The notes under the pieces: model-generated
The model's input: only the letters and a program-made list of their open reading frames with translations
What the model was told of the DNA's origin: nothing
Database searches by the model: none
Source: MWDV01 sp964634255
Lineage (GTDB): Bacteria; Verrucomicrobiota; Verrucomicrobiia; Limisphaerales; MWDV01
DNA: 26,844 bases
Reading direction: 5' to 3'
NCBI GenBank assembly: GCA_964634255.1
Contig: CAZWJC010000067.1
Location: 1 to 26,844 of the forward strand
Part shown: positions 17,028 through 23,956 of the stretch, piece by piece
Numbering within the stretch: position 1 is the stretch's first letter
Layout of the letters: each line of letters begins with the position of its first letter
Program-made: the position numbers and the translations under genes

Positions 17028-18476
17028 ATGCCCGCGCCACCAACCAGCACCAATCCCGCCCCTGTCCCGCTTTGCGTGGACCTCGACGGGACGTTGATCC
17101 GCACCGACATGGTGTGGGAAAGCCTGGTGCGCGCGCTGCGCCGGAATCCGCTTTACCTCTTCGCCGCGTTGGCGTGGTGGTGTCGCGGACGCGCCTACCT
17201 GAAACAAGAGCTCGCCCGGCGGGTGGAGGTGCCGGTCGAGAACCTGCCTTACACGGAATCGTTCGTGAGCTTCCTGCGCGCCGAGAAGGCGGCTGGCCGC
17301 AAGCTCGTGCTCGTGACGGCCTCGGACATGTCGCCGGCCAAGCGCGTGGCGGAACACGCCGGGTTGTTCGACGAGGTGCTGGCGAGCGACGGAAAAACGA
17401 ATCTGCGCGGCGACACCAAGGGCCGGACGCTGGCTGAGCGCTTCGGCAAAGGCGGCTTCGATTACGCGGGCAATTCCTCCGTGGACCTCGGCACGTGGCC
17501 CTACGGACGCGAAGCGGTCATCGTCAACGGCAGCCCGTCCCTCATCCGGCGCGCCGCGGCACTCACGAAGATCGGGCCGACGTTTGACTGCCAGACGAGT
17601 TTCTTGCCAGCGCTGCTGAAGGCGCTGCGGCCGCATCAGTGGCTCAAGAGCCTGATCGTCTTCGTGCCGCTGCTCACGTCGCATCACCTGCTGGACGCCG
17701 TCTTCCTGAAGCCAGCGTTGTGGGCGGCGACGGCCTTCGCGCTGTGTTCCTCGGCAGTATACGTGCTGAACGATCTGCTGGACCTGGATCACGATCGCGG
17801 TCATCCAACCCGCCGGTTGCGCCCGTTTGCGGCTGGAACGCTGCCCTTGCCGATGGGCTTGGGACTAGCCCCGATTCTCTTTGCTGTGGCATTCGGCTTG
17901 GCGGCAGTTGTTTCCCTCAGATTGCTGGCCGTGCTGACCGCCTACACGCTGCTCACGCTGGCTTACTCTTGGCGGCTCAAGCAGATCGTCCTGCTCGACG
18001 TGTTTCTGTTGGCGGGGTTCTACATCATCCGATTGGTTGCCGGACACGAGGCCACGGGCATTCCGTATTCGGCGTGGCTGCTGGTGTTCGCCATGTTCAT
18101 CTTCCTAAGCCTCGCGCTCGTGAAACGCTTCCGGGAACTTCAGGGCCTCCGCGAGCGAAATCACGTGAACGCCGCCGGGCGCGGTTACGTGGCGGCGGAT
18201 CTGGACCTCGTGGCCACACTCGGCACCGGCAGCGGCTGGCTCGCGGCGCTGGTGCTTGCGCTCTACGTAAATAGCCAGGAAGTCCGCGTGCTCTATGCAC
18301 ATCCGACGCTCCTGCTGCTCGTTTGCCCGCTGCTGCTCTTCTGGGTGAGCCGCATTTGGCTGATCGCGCATCGCGGCGCGATGAACGACGACCCGGTTGT
18401 TTTCGCCATCAAAGACTGGGTGAGCTACGGCATTGGCGCGCTGACGCTGCTGGTGCTGTGGCTGGCCACGGGATAG
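17028..18476 (+). CDS. HAD-UbiA fusion prenyltransferase
   Basis: From the ATG at 17028 the protein has 482 residues; a TTG reading from 16998 would add 10. Residues 1 to about 190 are a HAD-type phosphatase domain, with the nucleophile motif DLDGT (D18, D20), motif LVTASDMS, and a later DYAGNSSVDL that fits the acidic motif. The rest is a UbiA-family membrane prenyltransferase starting LRPHQWLKSLIVFVPLL. It has the Mg-diphosphate motif ND-x2-D-x3-D (N248, D249, D252, D256) followed by RRLRPFAAG, and a second aspartate region around D324 (LLDVFLLAGFYIIRLVAG). This subgroup resembles decaprenyl-phosphate phosphoribosyltransferase, for which a fused phosphatase would logically remove the 5-phosphate; that assignment is inference. 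A quinone or lipid prenyltransferase role is the alternative. The GMC oxidoreductase follows six bases after the stop. Confidence 0.85.
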   Translation: MPAPPTSTNPAPVPLCVDLDGTLIRTDMVWESLVRALRRNPLYLFAALAWWCRGRAYLKQELARRVEVPVENLPYTESFVSFLRAEKAAGRKLVLVTASDMSPAKRVAEHAGLFDEVLASDGKTNLRGDTKGRTLAERFGKGGFDYAGNSSVDLGTWPYGREAVIVNGSPSLIRRAAALTKIGPTFDCQTSFLPALLKALRPHQWLKSLIVFVPLLTSHHLLDAVFLKPALWAATAFALCSSAVYVLNDLLDLDHDRGHPTRRLRPFAAGTLPLPMGLGLAPILFAVAFGLAAVVSLRLLAVLTAYTLLTLAYSWRLKQIVLLDVFLLAGFYIIRLVAGHEATGIPYSAWLLVFAMFIFLSLALVKRFRELQGLRERNHVNAAGRGYVAADLDLVATLGTGSGWLAALVLALYVNSQEVRVLYAHPTLLLLVCPLLLFWVSRIWLIAHRGAMNDDPVVFAIKDWVSYGIGALTLLVLWLATG

Positions 18477-18482
18477 CGCGAC

Positions 18483-20309
18483 ATGGGCAAGCCTTTCGAG
18501 CGGTGGTTTCACGACGCAGTGTCGGCGCTGGCCTACTCGCTGGCAGAACGGCACGCCGGTAATCCCGCGCTCCAACCGCCCCACAACGATCTCACGCAAT
18601 TCATCCTCCGCCAGCACGGACGGATGACGGATTACCTGCGCGCTCCGATGCTGGCAGCGACGCTGGGTTTCGATCTCGCAGGCTTGGTGAAAGGACAACG
18701 ATTCCAGCGGCAATCACCCGAGAAGCGGCGTCGGCAAATCGCCTTGTGGAAAGCTGGCAAGCTGGGCGTGCAACGGGACTTGATCCGCTTCCATGAAAGC
18801 TTGGCCACACTGGCGCTTTATGATCGGCTGACAACTGAACGTGCTACCCATGTCCCGCCGGCAGAACCGATTCAGTCCTTCCGGCAAGATGCCGGAAGCA
18901 CGTTGCGTTGCGAAATCGCCGTCGTCGGCTCCGGTCCGGGCGGAGCGATCACGGCGTGCATACTGGCGGAAGCCGGGCGCGACGTGGTACTGATCGAGGA
19001 AGGCCCGTTCCTGCCGCTCAACTCCTGCCCGGCGTTCTCGCGGACGGAGATGGAGCAGAAGTACCGCAACGGCGGACTGACGGTGGCGTTGGGTGCAAAC
19101 AAGATCGCCTACGTGGAAGGCCGGTGCGTCGGCGGCGGCAGCGAAATCAACAGCGGGCTGTACCATCGCACGCCGGCGGAAGTGCTGGCGCGCTGGCGAC
19201 GCGAGTTCTTGGTCGAGGCGCTGACCGAGAAAGACCTGCTGGCGCACTACGAGGCAAACGAGCGCGACTTGTCGGTCTCCAAGTTGCCCGGTGCGGCGCC
19301 GACGGCGTCGCTGAAGTTGCACGAAGGCGCGACAAAGCTGGGCTGGCATTCGCTCGAGGTGCCACGGTGGTTTCGATACGACGCGGACGGCAGCGGGACG
19401 CGCCAGTCCATGACGGAAACCTTCGTTCCGCGTTTCTTGAAAGCCGGCGGCAAGCTTCTAGCAGAGGCACGTGTGACCCGACTCCGCCGCGAGGGCAAGG
19501 TTTCGGCGCTCGATGTCAGACGGGCGGACGGCGCGAAGCTCCGCATCGAAGCGGAAACGGTCTTCCTCTGTGCTGGCGCGGTGCAAACGCCGGCCCTCTT
19601 ACGGCGCACTGGCATCACGCACAACGTCGGCGACTCGCTGCGTGTGCATCCCACGCTGAAGCTCGTGGCGAAGTTCCCGGAGGTGGTGAACTCCACGACG
19701 ATGGGCGTGCCGGTGCATCAGGTGAAGGAGTTCGCCCCGCGGCTTAGCTTCGGCTGCTCGATCAGTTCACCCGCCTATCTCGCGCTCGGGCTGCTAGATC
19801 ATCCGCACGAGGCGGCTGCGGTCGCCCGCGATTGGCCGCGCATGGCGAACTACTACGCCATGATCACCGGCGAAGGGCACGGCACGGTGCGGACCTTGCC
19901 CGGCTTCAGGGATCCGCTGGTGCGCTTCGCGATTTCAGACCAGAACCGGCGCGACCTTGCAGACGGGTGGCGAAAGCTGGCGGAAGCGCTGTTCACCGCG
20001 GGCGCGGAAACGTTACTCCCGTGCGTGGCGGGGAGCACGCCGCTCCGAAGTCCCGCGGACTTGAAGGAGATTCCCGAACAACTCGCGACCGGCACGGGCA
20101 ACTTGATGACGATTCACCTCTTCAGCTCATGTCCGATGGGGGAAGATCGGAAGCGCTGTGCGGTGGATTCCTTCGGGCGCGTGCATAGCCATCCAAACCT
20201 GCGGATCAGCGATGCCAGCCTGCTTTGCACCGCGCCGGGCGTGAATCCACAAGGCACGATCATGGCACTGGCGCGAAGGAATGCGCTGCAGTTTCTCGGT
20301 AAGCTGTAG
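18483..20309 (+). CDS. GMC-family flavin oxidoreductase
   Basis: The 608-residue product has an N-terminal extension of about 140 residues. A Rossmann FAD motif follows in EIAVVGSGPGGA (GSGPGG at 149-154), ending at the ribose-binding acid in VVLIEEGPF. GGGSEINSGLYHR is the second flavin-binding segment. The C-terminal half holds HLFSSCPMG and the GMC signature region ISDASLLCTAPGVNPQGTIMALA, where GMC enzymes place the active-site His and Asn/His. GMC enzymes oxidise alcohol groups on sugars, sterols or choline; the substrate here is unknown. It starts six bases after the UbiA stop, so the two are very likely co-transcribed. By position it could act on the product of the prenyltransferase, in the place DprE1 takes in mycobacteria, although it belongs to a different flavoprotein family. 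Confidence 0.88.
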   Translation: MGKPFERWFHDAVSALAYSLAERHAGNPALQPPHNDLTQFILRQHGRMTDYLRAPMLAATLGFDLAGLVKGQRFQRQSPEKRRRQIALWKAGKLGVQRDLIRFHESLATLALYDRLTTERATHVPPAEPIQSFRQDAGSTLRCEIAVVGSGPGGAITACILAEAGRDVVLIEEGPFLPLNSCPAFSRTEMEQKYRNGGLTVALGANKIAYVEGRCVGGGSEINSGLYHRTPAEVLARWRREFLVEALTEKDLLAHYEANERDLSVSKLPGAAPTASLKLHEGATKLGWHSLEVPRWFRYDADGSGTRQSMTETFVPRFLKAGGKLLAEARVTRLRREGKVSALDVRRADGAKLRIEAETVFLCAGAVQTPALLRRTGITHNVGDSLRVHPTLKLVAKFPEVVNSTTMGVPVHQVKEFAPRLSFGCSISSPAYLALGLLDHPHEAAAVARDWPRMANYYAMITGEGHGTVRTLPGFRDPLVRFAISDQNRRDLADGWRKLAEALFTAGAETLLPCVAGSTPLRSPADLKEIPEQLATGTGNLMTIHLFSSCPMGEDRKRCAVDSFGRVHSHPNLRISDASLLCTAPGVNPQGTIMALARRNALQFLGKL

Positions 20310-20322
20310 AAACGGCCTCATC

Positions 20323-20395
20323 TGGTAGGGTTCGCTGTTCTCAGCGAGCCGCAAGCGCATCACACTCGGCGCGGTGAGGACACCGCGCCCTACCA
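20323..20395. repeat. REP/BIME-like inverted pair of GTAG-headed hairpins
   Basis: The outer arms TGGTAGGG (20323-20330) and CCCTACCA (20388-20395) are exactly complementary. Inside each arm is its own perfect hairpin: TCGCTG-ttct-CAGCGA on the left and GCGCGGTG-agga-CACCGCGC on the right. The stems differ between the two but stay paired in each, so changes are compensatory. A GTAG tetranucleotide heads each unit when read inward, as in REP sequences recognised by REP-associated tyrosine transposases. It lies between convergent genes, the usual place for such elements. It could also help terminate both transcripts. Confidence 0.75.
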
Positions 20396-20428
20396 CTCTG
20401 GCTTGGGATTTAGCCCCCTCGCAGGGCA

Positions 20429-22294
20429 CTACTTCCCCAACTCCGCGTAGAGCCGCTTCTCCGCCGCCGCGTTATCGAGGTTGTGGCGCATGCGCATCAC
20501 CGCCACGCCGACGACCGGCGGGTAGGCCTGGTCGGCCTTCATGCGCGGCTCGACGTATTCGATGATCTCGAAGAGCAGGCGGTTGGCTTGCTCGTAAGGC
20601 AGGTTCGTGAGGCGCTGGATGTAACGCGTCGAGCGGTCGATCAGCTTCAGATTGCTCGGCACGACCCAGATCATGTAGTTGCCCATCACGCGACCGAGCC
20701 GGACCATCGTGCAGGTGGAAAGCGTGTTCAGCAGCAGCTTGAGGCCAACGCGCACCACGCCATTGAGTAACAGATCGGTCTCCGGCACGGGCACGAGCAC
20801 CGCGGTGCAGTCTGGATTCCAGTGCGCCAAGAACGTGCTCGCTTCGAGCATGGCCGCCGGGCTGCCGAGGAAGATCAAGCCCGTCTTCGCACCGGCCTGT
20901 TTCGCAGCATCGAGTTGTTTGTGGTGAAAGCCGTCCGGCTTGAGCAGTGACTTCTTTTCCGCCTCGACCACGAGCCCCACGGCGCTGTCGCCGGCGCCGA
21001 GCGAACGGTTCTTGATGCCGTCCAGCCCGATGCGGAAGCGCATGAGTTCCGGGTAGCTGATCTTGCGGACGATCTCCAGCGTGCGAGCAAATTTGTCCTC
21101 CGGCACGAGCGCGCGCACCTCGGCCTCGGTCCACTCCACGCACTTGGGCGTGCGTTTGCAGACGCGCTCCCAAGCGCTCGGCGAGTCTTTGTAGGGCACG
21201 TAGAGAAACGCCCAGGACTCGGTGGCGGTGGTGTCGTCGAACTTGCGGAACGGCGGCGTGCAGTACGTCGGCGAGCGCTCGGTGGTGTCGGTGAGCATGT
21301 CAATGCCCACACGATCCGCGAAATAATTGTTCTTCCGACCGGCGCGATACACCGACTCCTCCATCGCAGTCAGCTTCGCCAGTTGTGCCAATACCTCCGG
21401 CGACTTGAGCGTGGCGTGCATTTCCTCCAGCTTCGCGAGGAACTGCCCCGGCACGCTGGCGGAGTCCAATGCGCACGGCCCCTTTGGTTCCAATTCCTTT
21501 AGCAAATCGCGCAGGACCATCTCCAGCACCGTGACCAGCACGGCGAGTTGGATGCTCGTCGCCTGCATGCGGGTCGAGCCCGTGATGCCCATCGGGCCGG
21601 TGGTGAGGTTGATCTTTTCGATACGCGCGTCCTGAATCACCTCACGGCTGCGCTGAACGTATTGGCAAAGGATATCGTTCGGGTTGTTATAGACGAAATA
21701 AACCTTCGCGCCAAGCTCGACGCCCTGCCACGCCGTGCCGATGACGAACGACGTCTCGCCGCCTTCCGTGATCGCGAAAACCACATCCTTATTGCTGACG
21801 CCAAGGTCGCCGATCTGCTTCTTGCCAAAGTCCGTGAAATCCTCGAAACCCTCGACCGCCTTGATGAGCGCGAAGTCGCCGCCCGCCATGACGGGGAAGG
21901 CGCGGTTTTCCCAATCCTCCGGAGCGGGCGAACACTTCAAACCGCGCGCGCGCTGCTGCTGCCAGAACTCGCGCCAGATGGAAACGAGCTGGATGCTCAG
22001 TCGGCCGGTCGAGCCGCAACCGGTAAAGAACACCTTGCCGCCGTTCTTCAGCGCCTGCCGCAGCGTGTCCGCGATCTGACACGGGCGGTTGGACTGCGCG
22101 AACTCGCGATACTTACGCACGACGTCGTCGTCCACGTCGAACAACAGACGCAGGCCCGCGGCGATGTCGCCTTTGGCCACCTCGCTCAGGTTGGCCGTGA
22201 CGGGATGGGACGACTCAGTCGTCAACACGCCCAATTTGAACTGGTCAGCGATCTTCAAGAAATCGGCCGACCGCTGGTTGGATGTCTCACTCAT
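20429..22294 (-). CDS. Two-SIS-domain protein, glucokinase-regulatory-protein/MurQ family
   Basis: The 621-residue product has an N-terminal SIS domain with TGCGSTGRL (residues 91-99), VMAGGDFALIKAVEGFEDF and GPMGITGSTRMQA, all counterparts of MurQ (N-acetylmuramic acid 6-phosphate etherase). A second SIS half carries LLLNTLSTCTMVRLGRVMGNYM, which resembles both the C-terminal part of MurQ and the VLNTVSTGAHVLLGKILQNHM segment of animal glucokinase regulatory protein. The overall length, about twice MurQ, matches the animal regulator. By eye, the glutamate that follows the GTSGRL motif in MurQ (in SECPPTFG) is replaced by a hydrophobic residue, so etherase activity is doubtful and sugar-phosphate sensing is a better guess. 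It is downstream of the Gfo/Idh/MocA gene on the same strand, across a 261-base gap in which I see no feature. Confidence 0.8.
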   Translation of the reverse strand: MSETSNQRSADFLKIADQFKLGVLTTESSHPVTANLSEVAKGDIAAGLRLLFDVDDDVVRKYREFAQSNRPCQIADTLRQALKNGGKVFFTGCGSTGRLSIQLVSIWREFWQQQRARGLKCSPAPEDWENRAFPVMAGGDFALIKAVEGFEDFTDFGKKQIGDLGVSNKDVVFAITEGGETSFVIGTAWQGVELGAKVYFVYNNPNDILCQYVQRSREVIQDARIEKINLTTGPMGITGSTRMQATSIQLAVLVTVLEMVLRDLLKELEPKGPCALDSASVPGQFLAKLEEMHATLKSPEVLAQLAKLTAMEESVYRAGRKNNYFADRVGIDMLTDTTERSPTYCTPPFRKFDDTTATESWAFLYVPYKDSPSAWERVCKRTPKCVEWTEAEVRALVPEDKFARTLEIVRKISYPELMRFRIGLDGIKNRSLGAGDSAVGLVVEAEKKSLLKPDGFHHKQLDAAKQAGAKTGLIFLGSPAAMLEASTFLAHWNPDCTAVLVPVPETDLLLNGVVRVGLKLLLNTLSTCTMVRLGRVMGNYMIWVVPSNLKLIDRSTRYIQRLTNLPYEQANRLLFEIIEYVEPRMKADQAYPPVVGVAVMRMRHNLDNAAAEKRLYAELGK

Positions 22295-22555
22295 GCGAAA
22301 TCTGTTTGGGCACTGGTTTCACAGCCCATGCGCGAGTCTGGCGGCGTGAGGAATTCGCAAGCAAGGAAAAAGGCAGCCCCGCGAGCGTGGTTGCCGGCTA
22401 GGTAGCTCCAGGCGAGTGGCTCATCATCCGACCGGGCTTGACGGCTGTCTCTCCGCGATCGCAACCCCACCGAAGTGGCGTGTCAGGAGAACTCTCATCA
22501 TGGGCTTCAACCGTCACCTTTCTGCCAACCCAGCGCTTCGCTGGAAGCTCGCACT

Positions 22556-23905
22556 TTACGCTTTCAAGTATTCCTTCGGGAACTTCCACGGCTTGCGATA
22601 CGTCGGCACGGCGAGCTTGGCCGCTTCGGAATCGCCGACGATCTGTTCCTTCATCGGATCGAACCGGAGGCTGCGGCCCAGTTTGAGTGAAAGCAGGCTG
22701 AGCACGATGGGCACGTCCACGCGGGTGTGGTAGAAGACGCTGACACTGGGTTGCTGGCGGGTCTTGATGCAGTTGAGCCACTCGATCTCGTGGCCCGGTG
22801 ACGGCGGAATGCTCGGCGGCGGTGTTTGTTTGCCTTTCAGCTTGTCGCCTTCAGGCACGATCTTGTGCATGCCGTAGTCGGAATAGAGCGTGCCGTTCTC
22901 ACCGTGGAAATAGATGCCGAGGCGGCGTTGCGGCACGGGTTCGCCGTGGAAATCGAAGCCGTAGCTGTTTGTGAGCGACGACATCCATGTCATCGTCATC
23001 TTCGGATAGCGCCAGAGGACTTCGTGGTTGTCGTAGATGTCGCCGTCGTCCTTGAGGGCGAAGCGCCCGCCGCTGGAGCTGATCTCGGTGGGATAGCCAA
23101 GGTCGAGTGCCCACACGGGCAGGTCGATGATGTGCGGCGCCATGCCGGGCGTCCAACCGCCGCTGTAGGCCATCCACGAGCTGTGGTTGAAAGCATCCTG
23201 CACCGCCAGCTTGTTAAACGGCATCATCGGGCCGGGGCCGACCCACATCTCCCAATCGAAGCCGTCGGGTAACGGATTCTGCGCGCTATGGCCGAGGCCA
23301 AGCGGCGTTTGGTTCATCACATTGAACGTGCGCACGGTGGCGATGGAACCGAGGTTGCCGGAGCGGATGTATTCGACGACGCGCCGGTAATTCTCACTGG
23401 CATGAATCTGCGTGCCGATCTGGCTGATGACGCCGTGTCGCTTCACCGCGTTCCGCACCGCGAGACTCTCCCCCAAATGCAGCGTCATCGGCTTCTGGAG
23501 ATAGATATCCTTCCCGGCTTTGCAGGCTTCGACAGCGATAAGCGTGTGCCAATGCGGTGGCGTGGCAATAATCACGGCATCCACGTCCGGACGTGCGAGC
23601 ACTTCGCGCCAGTCGGCGTAAGCCTTGCACGTGGGCTTGTATTGCTCGGCAACGTGTTCCCGGCGATCCGGCCACACATCGCATACCGCGGTAATGACAA
23701 CATCGGGATGCTTGGAGCAGGAACGCAAGTTGGACTGCCCCATGCCCCCGCAGCCAATGAGGCCAAGCTGAATCTTGCCGTTCAACGACGGCTGGCGCGC
23801 GGGCTTGGTCCGGCTCGCGGCGAACACACTGGGGGCGGCGAGGCCGATGGCCGTGACAGTGGCAGTCTTTTGGATAAATGAGCGACGGGAAATTTCGTTT
23901 TGCAT
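22556..23905 (-). CDS. Tat-exported Gfo/Idh/MocA-family oxidoreductase
   Basis: The 449-residue product starts with a twin-arginine signal (SRRSFIQK at residues 6-13, then a hydrophobic stretch TATVTAIGLAAPSVFAA), so it is probably exported folded with its cofactor. The NAD(P)-binding motif GCGGMG is at 51-56. The family's EKP catalytic motif appears as QKP in DIYLQKPMTLH, a variant I associate with secreted members in Planctomycetes and Verrucomicrobia. The C-terminal half, with GGWTPGMAPHIIDLPVW and LGIYFHGENGTLYSDYG, fits the substrate-binding domain. Sugar or glycoside oxidation is likely, but the substrate cannot be named. It lies 51 bases downstream of uvrA on the same strand and upstream of the SIS-domain gene. 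Confidence 0.9.
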   Translation of the reverse strand: MQNEISRRSFIQKTATVTAIGLAAPSVFAASRTKPARQPSLNGKIQLGLIGCGGMGQSNLRSCSKHPDVVITAVCDVWPDRREHVAEQYKPTCKAYADWREVLARPDVDAVIIATPPHWHTLIAVEACKAGKDIYLQKPMTLHLGESLAVRNAVKRHGVISQIGTQIHASENYRRVVEYIRSGNLGSIATVRTFNVMNQTPLGLGHSAQNPLPDGFDWEMWVGPGPMMPFNKLAVQDAFNHSSWMAYSGGWTPGMAPHIIDLPVWALDLGYPTEISSSGGRFALKDDGDIYDNHEVLWRYPKMTMTWMSSLTNSYGFDFHGEPVPQRRLGIYFHGENGTLYSDYGMHKIVPEGDKLKGKQTPPPSIPPSPGHEIEWLNCIKTRQQPSVSVFYHTRVDVPIVLSLLSLKLGRSLRFDPMKEQIVGDSEAAKLAVPTYRKPWKFPKEYLKA

Positions 23906-23956
23906 GACGTGACCAATAATGCGCTGCGCAAAACCGCCGGCAAGCGTTTTTGCGGC

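Noticed and set aside
20429..22294. Plain MurQ etherase assignment
   Set aside because: The protein is about twice the length of MurQ, the MurQ segments are split between two SIS halves, and the glutamate after the GRL motif seems to be missing.
22416..22733. Plus-strand small open frame in the gap between the SIS-domain and oxidoreductase genes
   Set aside because: It runs into the antisense of the oxidoreductase gene and has no ribosome binding site or recognisable features.
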